Positions 25,822-35,122 are shown, counted from the stretch's first letter. The stretch: 64,000 nucleotides of DNA from JAADHG01 sp964418645 (GCA_964418645.1 CAYQME010000004.1:1-64000); one strand, 5' to 3'. Notes: generated by a model not told the origin, from the sequence alone. Made by a program: numbers and translations.

Positions 25822-25906
25822 GGAGAATTGGCAGAGTGGTCGAATGCGGCAGTCTTGAAAACTGTTGAGGGTCACACCTCCGGGGGTTCGAATCCCTCAT
25901 TCTCCG
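25822..25906 (+). tRNA. tRNA-Ser (anticodon TGA)
   Basis: Cloverleaf of 85 bases: acceptor GGAGAAT/ATTCTCC, anticodon stem GCAGT/ACTGT around loop CTTGAAA with anticodon TGA, a long variable arm as expected for a class II tRNA, and T-arm GGGGGTTCGAATCCCTC. Discriminator base G. CCA is not encoded (GCAA follows). A terminator hairpin lies 8 bases after it. Confidence 0.97.
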
Positions 25907-25913
25907 CAAAGTA

Positions 25914-25942
25914 AAAACCCATAACAATGTTATGGGTTTTTT
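25914..25942. terminator. Terminator shared by tRNA-Ser and the convergent NTF2-like gene
   Basis: AAAACCCATAAC (25914-25925) pairs with GTTATGGGTTTT (25929-25940) around a 3-base loop, with further Ts. The A and T flanks make it usable on both strands. Confidence 0.85.
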
Positions 25943-25965
25943 GCTTAAATATTTTTAAAATTTAT

Positions 25966-26901
25966 TTAGTCTTCTAATACTTTAGAACTATAATATGCCA
26001 TCTGGCGTGTTATTTTTCCATCATCATTAAAATCGTGAATATATAAGATAGGTAATTCAAACTTTTTATTATCCGATTTTCTAATTAATCTAATTGTCCA
26101 CCAGGATTGTGCTACTTTGCTATTACCTATTTCATATTCTAAATAATCTGGATAACCACTTAAATCAAAACTTACAACATCCCAAACTTCTCTAATTTTT
26201 TTAATTTCTTCCTTTTGTTCATCAAGGGAAAGAGCTTTACCTTGAGGAGTTTCACTATTACTAAATCTAGCATTATCAGCAAAATAACTATACGCGTTAT
26301 CAAAATCTCCGTGCTCGAAAGCTCTAATTACTTTTCTTACAGTATTAATATTTTCATGATGGTTGTAAATGATTCCATTTTTTCTATCAACAAAACTTTG
26401 ACTGAATTCAGCCCAAGGACGATTATTATCATAAGTAATCATACGTTTGATTTTATTATCTTTATCGATAACAAATAGCCTGTGTATTGGCATATCCAAT
26501 TTTACACCAGTTTTATTATTAACACCTTTAAATTGATCCCAAGTCTGCACCCATAATCCGTCACCATCACCTTTATACTCTAAGGCATCAGGATAAGCTC
26601 CAGGAGATCTTTCATAACTTTTATAATCTACATTATTTTTAAACCATTTTACACCGCGTAAGAAATTTGATTTGTCTCTACCTTTGTTATTAGGGTTTAT
26701 GTTAGTGCCACTAAATGACTTAAAATCGTCGGCTAACAACGATGCAACTTTCGCTGAATCACTTTCAACAAAAAAGGCATGTAGCATATCTTCAACAACA
26801 GTAATTGCTGGATGCTCATTGTAAATAGTTCCGTTTTTTTTCTTTTGGGAATACATGATGACTGTAAACATCATCATAAAAATAATTACACTTTTTTTCA
26901 T
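25966..26901 (-). CDS. Exported protein with two NTF2-like (SnoaL-type) domains
   Basis: Protein of 311 residues with a signal peptide (about residues 1-18, ending MYSQ) and two alpha+beta NTF2-like repeats, about 30-165 and 180-305. Each repeat begins with a helix containing an ExxxHAFF or VRKVIRAFEHGDFD-type stretch, followed by a DDF or DNARF segment and a curved sheet with W-rich strands (GLWVQTWDQFKG; VAQSWWTIRLI). Each ends in a DxxxxKIxR strand. No catalytic residues can be assigned, so function is unknown. Translation must start at the ATG at 26901, since the open frame upstream only runs into the assembly gap. Confidence 0.8.
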   Translation of the reverse strand: MKKSVIIFMMMFTVIMYSQKKKNGTIYNEHPAITVVEDMLHAFFVESDSAKVASLLADDFKSFSGTNINPNNKGRDKSNFLRGVKWFKNNVDYKSYERSPGAYPDALEYKGDGDGLWVQTWDQFKGVNNKTGVKLDMPIHRLFVIDKDNKIKRMITYDNNRPWAEFSQSFVDRKNGIIYNHHENINTVRKVIRAFEHGDFDNAYSYFADNARFSNSETPQGKALSLDEQKEEIKKIREVWDVVSFDLSGYPDYLEYEIGNSKVAQSWWTIRLIRKSDNKKFELPILYIHDFNDDGKITRQMAYYSSKVLED

Positions 26902-26922
26902 TTTAAATTGGTTTTGGTTAAT

Positions 26923-27022
26923 NNNNNNNNNNNNNNNNNNNNNNNNNNNNNNNNNNNNNNNNNNNNNNNNNNNNNNNNNNNNNNNNNNNNNNNNNNNNNN
27001 NNNNNNNNNNNNNNNNNNNNNN
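26923..27022. other. Assembly gap (100 N)
   Basis: Exactly 100 unresolved bases, the conventional size for a scaffold gap of unknown length. It removes the divergent promoter region of the NTF2-like gene and the 5' end of the HYC_CC_PP gene. Confidence 1.
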
Positions 27023-27416
27023 AACCTCTTTATTTTTAGCATTCCTAGTGTTATTCTCTACAATGTCACTAACCATTAATGAGCATTATTGTGGTGATGT
27101 ATTAGTTGATATTACAATATATTCGAACGCTAATAGTTGTGGAATGGATATGCATTCCTCTGAAAAAAATTCGCAAGAGCTAATTACAAAAAAAGAGTGT
27201 TGTAATGATGAACATATTGTAAAAGAAGGGCAAAATGAATTAAACATTTCTACTAATTCACTTTCGTTTGATCAACAATTGTTTGTTGCTTCTTTTATTT
27301 ATTCTTATGTAAATTTATTTGAAGGATTAGATAATAAAACTATTCCTTTTAGAGATTATTCTCCCCCTTTAATTGATAAAGACATACAAGTACTTTATCA
27401 AACTTTCCTTATTTGA
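27023..27416 (+). CDS. HYC_CC_PP family protein, 5' end lost in the assembly gap
   Basis: Small exported protein of the Bacteroidetes HYC_CC_PP family, named after three motifs that are all visible: HYC near the mature N-terminus, Cys-Cys (KKECCND) in the middle and Pro-Pro (YSPPLIDKD) at the C-terminus. The frame is open from the gap (first full codon 27024) through a hydrophobic signal-peptide core (LFLAFLVLFSTMS), so the true start lies in the gap; the GTG at 27048 is inside the signal peptide. Such genes often precede heavy-metal efflux operons, as here before cusA. The cysteines and histidines suggest metal binding (inferred). Confidence 0.82.
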
Positions 27417-27551
27417 TTTAACTTTTTGTGCATTTTTTCATTGTTTAGATATATGTTAATAATTCTATTTCAATGTAATAGTATCTATAACATCAATTGT
27501 ATAGATTCTAAAACAAATTAAAAGTTATAAAAATCAAATAAATCATTATAA
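27417..27551. other. Intergenic leader before cusA
   Basis: AT-rich, 135 bases, no gene. It contains TTGTGCAT (27426-27433), the reverse complement of the ATGCACAA core found upstream of the NDH-2 and copA genes; eight bases alone can occur by chance. Confidence 0.35.
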
Positions 27552-30500
27552 ATGTTAAACAAAACCATTCGTTATTTTCTTGAAAACAAGTTAATAACAT
27601 TCATGCTACTAGCTGCTTTTATTATTGGAGGTATTGTTACAGCACCATTTAACTGGGACATTTCATGGATGGAAAGAAATCCAGTTCCTGTTGATGCAAT
27701 TCCCGATATAGGTGAAAACCAACAAATCGTTTTTACTGAATGGATGGGACAATCGCCACAAGATATAGAAGATCAAATTACCTATCCTTTAACTACTGCT
27801 TTACTTGGAATTCCAGGAGTAAAAACTATTAGAAGTAATTCTATTTTTGGGCTTTCCAGTATCTATATTATTTTTAACGATGATGTAGATTTTTATTGGA
27901 GTAGAACACGGATACTAGAAAAGTTAAATTCCTTACCTCCAGGAACCGTTCCTGATGAAGTTAAACCTGCTCTTGGTCCTGATGCAACAGCTCTAGGACA
28001 AGTATATTGGTATACTCTAGAAGGAAGAAACCCTAAAACTGGCGAACCTACAGGTGGATGGGATCCACAAGAACTAAGAACCATTCAAGACTTTTATGTA
28101 AGATATTATCTAACGGCTGCAAGTGGTGTTTCAGAAGTAGCTTCCATTGGTGGCTATTTAAAAGAATATCAAATAGAGATAGATCCTGACGCAATGAAAG
28201 CCAATAATGTTGATGTTAAGATGATCATGAATGCTGTAAAAAACAGCAACCTTGATATTGGCGCCCGAACATTAGAGTTTAATAAAGTTGAATATCTAGT
28301 TAGAGGATTAGGTTACATAAAAAACTTAAGCGATCTAGAAGAAAGTGTAGTTTCCGTTAGGGATAACGTTCCTATTCGTCTAAAAGACGTTGCTAAAATA
28401 CAATTTGGTCCAGCCACACGAAGAGGTGGTCTTGACAAAAGTGGTGTTGAAGCTGTTGGAGGTGTGGTGGTTGCCAGATATGGTGCAAATCCACAAGAAG
28501 TAATTCATAATCTTAAAAGTAAAATTGCTGAAGTCGCTCCGGGTTTACCTTCTAAAACATTAGCTGATGGAACAGTTTCTAAAATTACTATAGTACCATT
28601 TTATGATCGTTCTGGATTAATTCAAGAAACTTTAGGCACACTAGAGTCTTCACTATCTCACGAAATACTAATTAGTATCTTGGTTGTTATTGTGTTAGTA
28701 CTCAACTTAAGAGCATCAGTATTAATTTCAACATTACTTCCAGTCGGTGTTTTGATGACTTTTATATTAATGAAATATTTTAATGTAGATGCAAACATCG
28801 TAGCCCTTTCAGGTATAGCCATCGCCATTGGAGTCATGGTTGATGTAGGCATTGTATTTACCGAAAATATTATAAGGCATCTAGAAATGCCCGAAAATGA
28901 AGGCATTAAAGGGAAAAAATTAGTACAGGTAATTTATGTTGCAACTGTTGAAGTCGCTTCGGCTATTATGACAGCATTGGCAACAACCATTGTAAGTTTC
29001 TTGCCTGTTTTTGCAATGCAAGCTTCCGAAGGAAAATTATTCAGGCCACTAGCATGGACCAAAACATTTGCTTTAGTATCATCCTTATTTATTGGAATTA
29101 TGTTTATTCCTGCCATAGCGCAAGTACTTTTTTCTATACGTTTTGATAAAAAGAAAACAAGTAGAATTTTCAATGCGCTGTTAATTGGCTTTGGTATTGT
29201 TTTTACAATTGCTTATGGAAGTATTATTGCGTTTGCGTTGATTGCTTTTGGTGTAAATAATTTATTAACCAAAGTATCTCCACGTAGTTTATTAAATAAT
29301 AAAATTAAACTTCCATATTCAGAAAAAATAGCAAACTATTTTAATATTGCTATTACCATACTTATTGTAATTTACTTTTTAACTATTGAATGGATGCCGT
29401 TAGGTGCTTCTAATTCTACACTTGTCAATTTTATTTTTGTAATTATTATAGTTGGCTCTGTACTAGGAGTATTAATGACCATTGTGCATTACTACACTAC
29501 AGTTTTAGCTTGGTGTTTAAATAATAAATGGAAATTTTTAGGCATCCCAATTGTTGTTGTATTCTTTGGAATAACTATTTGGATAGGTTTTGCAAAAACC
29601 TTTAGTTTCATGCCAAATTTTGTTAAGAATAATAGTGCATGGACTAGTTTAGAAAAATCATTTCCAGGTATTGGAAAAGAGTTTATGCCAGCTTTAGACG
29701 AAGGATCTTTCTTGTTAATGCCTACAACAATGCCACATTCAGGGATTACTGAAAATATGGAAGTGATTGCTACAATTAATAAGCACATGAATTCTATTCC
29801 TGAAATAGCATCTTCTGTAGGTAAATGGGGACGTGTAAATTCAGCTTTAGATCCAGCACCAACATCAATGTATGAAAATACTATAAACTATATTCCAGAA
29901 TATATATTAGATGAAGATGGACATAGAGAACGTTTTAAAGTAGATGAGGATGAAGCCTTTGTTTTAAAAGATGGTTCAACTTATAAATATGGTGAAGATG
30001 AATTCAGAAAAATAACCGAAGATGAATTAATACCTGATGAAGATGGTGAAAACTTTAGACAATGGCGTGAAAAAATTAAAAGACCTGATGATATTTGGAA
30101 AGAAATTGTAAAACATTCTAAATTCCCAGGATTAACTTCTGCCCCAAAGCTACAGCCTATTCAAACTCGTTTAATAATGTTGGCAACAGGTATGCGAGCT
30201 CCAATGGGAATAAAAGTATTTGGTCCAACATTAGAAGTTATCGAAAAAGTTGGGTTTGAATTAGAAAGCATTTTAAAAGAAGTTCCTAGTGTAAACCCTC
30301 CTACTGTATTTGCCGATAGAGTTGTTGGTAAACCCTATTTAGAAATTAAACTAAACAGACAGGCAATGTCTCGCTATGGTTTAACCATTAAAGATATGCA
30401 AATGCAACTATCGGTTGCTGTTGGCGGAAAACAATTAACAACAACTGTTGAAGGTAGGGAACGTTTTCCTGTACGTGTACGTTATGCCAGAGAATTTAGA

Positions 30501-31391
30501 GATAATCCTGAAGACATTAAAAAGATCTTAATTCCAACTCCAGCTGGAGTTCAGGTTGAGTTAGGTGAATTAGCATCTATAGAATATGTAAGAGGACCTC
30601 AAGTTATTAAAGCAGAAGACACTTTTTTAACAGGATATGTCATCTTTGATATGAAAGATGGAAATGCAGAAACTAATGTTGTTGAAGATGCTCAAGCTCT
30701 TATTAAGTCTAAAATAGATTCGGGCGAATTCCAATTACCCGATGGAGTTACCTATCGTTTTACTGGTAACTATGAAAATCAAATTAGAGCATCAAAACGT
30801 TTACTAATTGTTGTGCCAATTTCGTTAATTCTAATCTTGTTAATATTATATTTTCAATTCAAATCGATTTTACCATCACTCATGGTATTTACAGGAATTT
30901 TTGTAGCTTTTTCTGGTGGTTTTATTATGATATGGTTGTATGGTCAAGATTGGTTCTTAAATTTCAGTTTTGCTGGAGTTCATATGCGAGACTTGTTCCA
31001 GTTACACACTATTAATTTAAGTGTCGCTGTTTGGGTAGGTTTTATTGCACTCTTTGGTATTGCAACAGATGATGGTGTTATTATGGGTACCTATTTAACA
31101 CAAGTTTTTGATGAGGAAAAACCAACAACAATCGAAGGTATAAAAACATCTGTATTACATGCTGGAGCAAAACGTGTAAGGCCTGCAATGATGACTGCTG
31201 CTGTGGCAGTTATTGCATTAATACCTGTATTAACAGCAACAGGAAAGGGAGCCGATGTAATGGTCCCAATGGCAATTCCATCATTTGGAGGCATGCTGCT
31301 GCAAGTAATGACCATGTTTGTTGTTCCCGTGCTATACTGTATGTGGAAAGAGCGTAACTTGATTAATAAACTAAAAAGGTCTAATGCATAA
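27552..31391 (+). CDS. cusA: Heavy-metal efflux RND pump CusA (copper/silver type)
   Basis: Proton-driven inner-membrane pump of 1279 residues, the motor of a tripartite Cu(I)/Ag(I) exporter. Recognised by VDAIPDIGENQQIVFTEW near residue 45, GPDATALGQVYWYTLEG near 140 (CusA-type), the TM4 segment with MVDVGIVFTENI (proton relay Asp/Glu, about residue 430), and MLATGMRAPMGIKVFGP near 875, where methionines line the metal path in CusA. It is longer than E. coli CusA (about 1047); the extra length includes additional hydrophobic helices around residues 535-620 and an acidic insertion at about 790-850, as in other Bacteroidetes homologues to my knowledge. Followed by the TolC-like and CusB genes. 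Confidence 0.93.
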   Translation: MLNKTIRYFLENKLITFMLLAAFIIGGIVTAPFNWDISWMERNPVPVDAIPDIGENQQIVFTEWMGQSPQDIEDQITYPLTTALLGIPGVKTIRSNSIFGLSSIYIIFNDDVDFYWSRTRILEKLNSLPPGTVPDEVKPALGPDATALGQVYWYTLEGRNPKTGEPTGGWDPQELRTIQDFYVRYYLTAASGVSEVASIGGYLKEYQIEIDPDAMKANNVDVKMIMNAVKNSNLDIGARTLEFNKVEYLVRGLGYIKNLSDLEESVVSVRDNVPIRLKDVAKIQFGPATRRGGLDKSGVEAVGGVVVARYGANPQEVIHNLKSKIAEVAPGLPSKTLADGTVSKITIVPFYDRSGLIQETLGTLESSLSHEILISILVVIVLVLNLRASVLISTLLPVGVLMTFILMKYFNVDANIVALSGIAIAIGVMVDVGIVFTENIIRHLEMPENEGIKGKKLVQVIYVATVEVASAIMTALATTIVSFLPVFAMQASEGKLFRPLAWTKTFALVSSLFIGIMFIPAIAQVLFSIRFDKKKTSRIFNALLIGFGIVFTIAYGSIIAFALIAFGVNNLLTKVSPRSLLNNKIKLPYSEKIANYFNIAITILIVIYFLTIEWMPLGASNSTLVNFIFVIIIVGSVLGVLMTIVHYYTTVLAWCLNNKWKFLGIPIVVVFFGITIWIGFAKTFSFMPNFVKNNSAWTSLEKSFPGIGKEFMPALDEGSFLLMPTTMPHSGITENMEVIATINKHMNSIPEIASSVGKWGRVNSALDPAPTSMYENTINYIPEYILDEDGHRERFKVDEDEAFVLKDGSTYKYGEDEFRKITEDELIPDEDGENFRQWREKIKRPDDIWKEIVKHSKFPGLTSAPKLQPIQTRLIMLATGMRAPMGIKVFGPTLEVIEKVGFELESILKEVPSVNPPTVFADRVVGKPYLEIKLNRQAMSRYGLTIKDMQMQLSVAVGGKQLTTTVEGRERFPVRVRYAREFRDNPEDIKKILIPTPAGVQVELGELASIEYVRGPQVIKAEDTFLTGYVIFDMKDGNAETNVVEDAQALIKSKIDSGEFQLPDGVTYRFTGNYENQIRASKRLLIVVPISLILILLILYFQFKSILPSLMVFTGIFVAFSGGFIMIWLYGQDWFLNFSFAGVHMRDLFQLHTINLSVAVWVGFIALFGIATDDGVIMGTYLTQVFDEEKPTTIEGIKTSVLHAGAKRVRPAMMTAAVAVIALIPVLTATGKGADVMVPMAIPSFGGMLLQVMTMFVVPVLYCMWKERNLINKLKRSNA

Positions 31392-31401
31392 ATTAAAAAA
31401 A

Positions 31402-32649
31402 ATGGAAAAATATATTTATAAAATTCTTTTATTCAGTGCATTATTGATGTTTAGTACAAACATCTCTGGTCAAGAAAGTTTAAAGAATTATTTAGAAACT
31501 GCAGCGACAAATAATCCTGGTTTAAAAGCCAAGTTTAGCAATTACATGGCTGCTATGGAAAAAGTACCTCAAGTAGGTACATTACCAGATCCTAGTTTTG
31601 CTTTCGGGTATTTTATTCAACCTGTAGAAACCAGAGTTGGTCCACAAAATTGGAGATTTAATATTGCTCAAAGCTTCCCTTGGTTTGGATTGTTAAGTGC
31701 CAAAGAAGATGTTGCCACAGAAATGGCAAATGCTAAATACGAGGTGTTTGAAAACACTAAATCTAATCTTTTCTTTGAGGTTAAAACAGCGTATTACAAC
31801 TATTACTTTATTGAAAAAGCAATAGAAATAACCCAAGAAAATATTCAAATACTTGAGGTTTTTAAACGCTTATCTTTAGTTAAAATTGAAGCTGGTAAAG
31901 CATCAATAGTTGATGAGCTTCGTGTAGAGTTAGAGTTAAACGATTTACGCAATCAATTAGCATTACTCTCTGATACAAAAAAGGTATTACAAATAAAGTT
32001 TAACAACTTATTAAATACGGATACTTCAGCTATTATTGAAGTACCTGAAACCTTATGGCAAGATGAACTGTCAATTAACAAACAAGCAGTTTTAGAAGAA
32101 ATTTATAGTTCAAACCATGAATTAAAAAGTATTGAGCATAAATTAAATGCCTTTGTTAATCAAGAGGTCGTAGCAAAAAAACAAGGGTTACCAAAATTTA
32201 ATATTGGTCTTGGCTACACTATTGTTAGCAAAAATTCAGGATCTTCATTTTCAGATAATGGTAAAGATGCCTTTTTATTTCCTTCCATAGGAATTAAAAT
32301 TCCATTGTACCGAAATAAATATAAAGCGCTTATAAAGGAAGCTAAATATTTACAAGAAGCCGAATTATCTAAAAAAGAAGATAAACAAAACACCTTAACA
32401 ACGGTATATGAAAATACCTTTAAAAATTTTAGTGATAGTGACAGACGTATTTTGCTAAATCAAACACAATCAGAAATTGCTAAAAAAGTATTAGATGTTC
32501 TAATCACCTCCTACTCTACAGATTCTAAAGATTTTGAAGAAGTGTTACGTATAGAACGACAATTACTAAAATACGAATTAGCTTATCAAAAAGCATTAAC
32601 TGATAAAAATGCAGCAACAGCGTTTGTTGAATATTTAATAGGAAATTAA
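31402..32649 (+). CDS. TolC-family outer-membrane efflux protein
   Basis: Outer-membrane channel component of the Cus-type system. A signal peptide (about residues 1-24, ending ISGQ) is followed by two related long coiled-coil and beta repeats (NNPGLKAKFSNYMAAMEKVPQVG...; later LKSIEHKLNAFVNQEVVAKKQGLPKFNIGLGY), the OEP family pattern. The length of 415 residues fits. The ATG at 31402 gives a clean signal peptide 10 bases after cusA; an in-frame ATG at 31384 would add six residues and overlap cusA by 8 bases. Translationally tied to cusA and followed 10 bases later by the adaptor gene. Confidence 0.9.
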   Translation: MEKYIYKILLFSALLMFSTNISGQESLKNYLETAATNNPGLKAKFSNYMAAMEKVPQVGTLPDPSFAFGYFIQPVETRVGPQNWRFNIAQSFPWFGLLSAKEDVATEMANAKYEVFENTKSNLFFEVKTAYYNYYFIEKAIEITQENIQILEVFKRLSLVKIEAGKASIVDELRVELELNDLRNQLALLSDTKKVLQIKFNNLLNTDTSAIIEVPETLWQDELSINKQAVLEEIYSSNHELKSIEHKLNAFVNQEVVAKKQGLPKFNIGLGYTIVSKNSGSSFSDNGKDAFLFPSIGIKIPLYRNKYKALIKEAKYLQEAELSKKEDKQNTLTTVYENTFKNFSDSDRRILLNQTQSEIAKKVLDVLITSYSTDSKDFEEVLRIERQLLKYELAYQKALTDKNAATAFVEYLIGN

Positions 32650-32659
32650 AAAATATAAA

Positions 32660-34003
32660 ATGAAAAAATATAGAAATTATATTATAGGAGCCGGAATTTT
32701 AATTCTCGGAATTATTTTAGGCAACGTATTTTCTGGCGGAAGCTCAGAAGTAATAATTAAAGATGGCGAACATGAATATGTTCAAGATAAGGAAACTGGA
32801 TTATGGACATGCTCAATGCATCCACAAATTAGAATGGAAAAACCAGGAAAATGCCCTATTTGTGGCATGACTTTAATTCCATTAGAAACGTCCAGTGACA
32901 ATTCAGAAAATATAGCAGACAATGAAATTGTAATGACGCCTGAAGCAATTCAATTAGCGAACATTCAAACCACCATTGTGGAACGTTCTAAAGTAAATAA
33001 AGAAATTCGCCTACTTGGAAGAGTCAAGCCTGATGAAAGACGATTATATTCCCAGGTTTCACACATTCCTGGACGAATCGAGCGCTTGTATGTCAATTTT
33101 ACAGGAGAAAAAGTATCAAAAAGACAACGAATAGTACGCCTGTACTCTCCAGAATTAATTACTGCACAAAAAGAATTGTTTGAAGCCATACGATCTAGAG
33201 ATGTTTATCCACAATTATACAGGGCATCTCGTAATAAATTAAAGTTATGGAAACTTTCAGAAAAGCAAATAGATGCTATCGAGAAATCCGGAAAAGTCAA
33301 TGAGCAAGTAGATATCTATTCCGATTATTCAGGGTATGTAATGAAACGTAATGTTGAGTTGGGTGACCATATCATGGAAGGGAGTAATTTATTTGATATT
33401 GCAAATTTAAGTTCGGTTTGGGTGATGTTTGAGGCCTACGAATCTGATATTCCTTGGATTCATATTGGAGATAAAGTCGACTTTACCATACAAGCCATTC
33501 CAGATAAAGCATTTAATGGGAAAATAACTTACGTAGATCCTTTTGTATCTTCAAGTACACGAGTTGCTAAAGTGAGAGTTGAGGTGACTAATGCAGCTCA
33601 AAAATTATTACCAGAAATGTATGCGACTGGCATTATTAAAGCAAAACTTAAAAACGTAAATGACGCTATAATTATTCCTAAATCAGCAGTATTATGGACC
33701 GGAAAACGTGCTGTAGTTTATGTAAAAGTACCGCATGAGAAAACCATTTCTTTTGTTTATAGAGAAATTATTTTAGGCCAAGATATGGGTGATTTCTATA
33801 TCGTATCAAGCGGCTTGGATGCTGGTGAAACAGTAGCAACAAATGGTGTCTTTAGAATTGATGCTTCTGCGCAATTATTGGGACAAAAAAGTATGATGAA
33901 TCCAACAGGAGCAAAAGGAGCAACTGGAGGTATGGCAGGCATGGATATGGATATGGATATGGATATGGATAAAAATAAGAAGATTAAAGATTCAATAAAT
34001 TAA
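32660..34003 (+). CDS. cusB: Periplasmic adaptor of heavy-metal RND efflux (CusB-like) with a heavy-metal-binding domain and Met-Asp tail
   Basis: Membrane fusion protein of 447 residues linking CusA to the outer-membrane channel. An N-terminal membrane anchor (about 7-25) is followed by a heavy-metal-binding domain with CSMHP at 51-55 and CPICGM at 65-70. Then come the barrel-sandwich/hairpin and beta-barrel parts (PGRIERLYVNFTGEKVSKRQ; DYSGYVMKRNVELGDHIMEG). The C-terminus ends in GGMAGM and five Met-Asp repeats encoded by a perfect hexanucleotide repeat (33941-33970), likely soft-metal ligands. Cu(I)/Ag(I) specificity is inferred from the Met/Cys motifs and the neighbouring CusA. Confidence 0.93.
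   Translation: MKKYRNYIIGAGILILGIILGNVFSGGSSEVIIKDGEHEYVQDKETGLWTCSMHPQIRMEKPGKCPICGMTLIPLETSSDNSENIADNEIVMTPEAIQLANIQTTIVERSKVNKEIRLLGRVKPDERRLYSQVSHIPGRIERLYVNFTGEKVSKRQRIVRLYSPELITAQKELFEAIRSRDVYPQLYRASRNKLKLWKLSEKQIDAIEKSGKVNEQVDIYSDYSGYVMKRNVELGDHIMEGSNLFDIANLSSVWVMFEAYESDIPWIHIGDKVDFTIQAIPDKAFNGKITYVDPFVSSSTRVAKVRVEVTNAAQKLLPEMYATGIIKAKLKNVNDAIIIPKSAVLWTGKRAVVYVKVPHEKTISFVYREIILGQDMGDFYIVSSGLDAGETVATNGVFRIDASAQLLGQKSMMNPTGAKGATGGMAGMDMDMDMDMDKNKKIKDSIN
33941..33970 (+). repeat. (ATGGAT)5 hexanucleotide repeat in cusB
   Basis: Five perfect ATGGAT units encode (Met-Asp)5 at the CusB C-terminus. Length changes in units of six bases would keep the frame and vary the number of methionines. 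Confidence 0.9.
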
Positions 34004-34031
34004 GTATAACAATAAAATTAAAACAATTAAA

Positions 34032-34601
34032 ATGAGAAAATTAAAAGTAACAACAGGAATTTTAGTAATGGCTTTTATAGCTTTAACAATATCATCATGT
34101 AAAAACAATAAAAAGGAACATTTTGATGAGCATGAACAAGAAACTACAACTGAATCAAGAGATATAACCGCATCCACTCAAAAAAATAGTGCTACTTCAG
34201 AAATCGTTGATAGCTATTTACAAATTAAAAATGCATTAGTTTCTGACAGTAAAGATGATGCTGCTAAAGGTGCATCTATGATGCTTATGGCTTTTTCAAA
34301 CTTTGATATGACACAATTAGGTGAAGCACAACACAAGGAATATATGGAAATATACGAAAGTGCTAAAGAACAAGCAGAACATATTGTAAAAAGCCCAATA
34401 GATCATCAAAGAGAACATTTTGAAACTATGAGTACAGATGTTAATGACTTAATTACATTATTAGGTACAGATAAAACTTTATATGTAGATTATTGTCCAA
34501 TGAAAAAAGTGAGCTGGTTAAGCGAAACTAAAGACATCAAAAATCCGTTTTATGGAAGTAAAATGATGACTTGTGGGAACGTAAAAAAACAAATCAATTA
34601 A
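34032..34601 (+). CDS. DUF3347 lipoprotein
   Basis: Predicted lipoprotein of 189 residues: a signal peptide with lipobox ISSC (Cys about residue 23), an acidic His/Glu-rich linker (HFDEHEQE), then the DUF3347 domain (about 55-150; SEIVDSYLQIKNALVSD, helical). The C-terminus has CPMKKVSWL and a second Cys in MMTCGNVKKQI, the conserved CPM...W...NPFYG...M.TCG pattern of proteins found with copper systems in Bacteroidetes. It probably binds copper in the periplasm or at the membrane (inferred). Directly after cusB (28-base gap). Confidence 0.87.
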   Translation: MRKLKVTTGILVMAFIALTISSCKNNKKEHFDEHEQETTTESRDITASTQKNSATSEIVDSYLQIKNALVSDSKDDAAKGASMMLMAFSNFDMTQLGEAQHKEYMEIYESAKEQAEHIVKSPIDHQREHFETMSTDVNDLITLLGTDKTLYVDYCPMKKVSWLSETKDIKNPFYGSKMMTCGNVKKQIN

Positions 34602-34615
34602 TTAATAGCTTATTA

Positions 34616-34649
34616 AGACCTACAAGGTTTAAAATAATCTTGTAGGTCT
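34616..34649 (+). terminator. Hairpin after the DUF3347 gene
   Basis: AGACCTACAAG (34616-34626) pairs exactly with CTTGTAGGTCT (34639-34649) around a 12-base loop. No T tract follows, so it may attenuate transcription or stabilise the upstream mRNA end instead of stopping transcription fully. Confidence 0.5.
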
Positions 34650-34664
34650 AATAATAAAGTTAAT

Positions 34665-35118
34665 ATGAAGATTTTAAAAAAATAGCAATAGTACTTTTTA
34701 TTGTTTTAATAGGCATTCAATTTGTTCCAACAACATACAATATAAGTAATGAAGTTTTAGAAACAGATTTTACAATAATTTACAATGCACCACAAAATAT
34801 TAAAACCTTGTTAAAAACATCGTGCTACGATTGCCATAGTAACTATACAAATTATTCTTGGTATAGCAAAATTCAATCAGGTGATTGGTTTATGGAAAAG
34901 CATATTAATGAAGGCAAAGAAGAATTAATTTTCAGCACTTTTGGAGACTATTCAGGACGAAGAAAAAAAAGCAAACTAAAGTCTCTAATTAGTCAATAAG
35001 AGATGATGAAATGCCAATTGCCTCTTATACTCTGGTACATAGAGATGTTAAACTTTCTGAAGAAGATAAAACAATGATAACTAAATGGCTAAATAATATT
35101 AGAGATAACCTTAAATAA
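34665..35118 (+). pseudogene. Haem-binding domain (cytochrome-like) protein gene with two frameshifts
   Basis: Across three reading phases the region encodes a typical 150-residue haem-binding domain protein. An N-terminal membrane anchor (IAIVLFIVLIGIQFVP) is followed by CYDCHSNYTNYSWYSKIQ with the c-type haem motif CxxCH, then a GKEELIFSTFGDYSGRRKKSKLKS region, and finally DDEMPIASYTLVHRD...WLNNIRDNLK. The first shift lies at the A7 run at 34676-34682 (ATG AAG ATT TTA AAA AAA then TAG); the second lies near 34995, where the frame meets TAA. Each needs one extra base. The reading frame between is intact and well conserved, so recent decay or sequencing errors in homopolymers are both possible. 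Confidence 0.82.
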
Positions 35119-35122
35119 AACA

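Noticed and set aside
26902..27079. Open frames running through the N gap, extending the NTF2-like protein or giving small + strand proteins
   Set aside because: The N run translates to unknown residues and its length is arbitrary. The NTF2-like protein has a clean ATG and signal peptide at 26901; the + strand frames other than the HYC_CC_PP one are artefacts.
27426..27433. TTGTGCAT before cusA as a third, inverted copy of the copper-island element
   Set aside because: Only the 8-base core matches, spacing to a -7 box is not kept, and the same 8 bases also occur inside the NDH-2-like gene near 36966. Not listed as a site.
34676..34682. Programmed frameshifting in the A7 run of the haem-binding protein gene
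   Set aside because: A second independent shift further down also needs correction, so a single programmed event cannot restore the protein. Decay or sequencing error is simpler.
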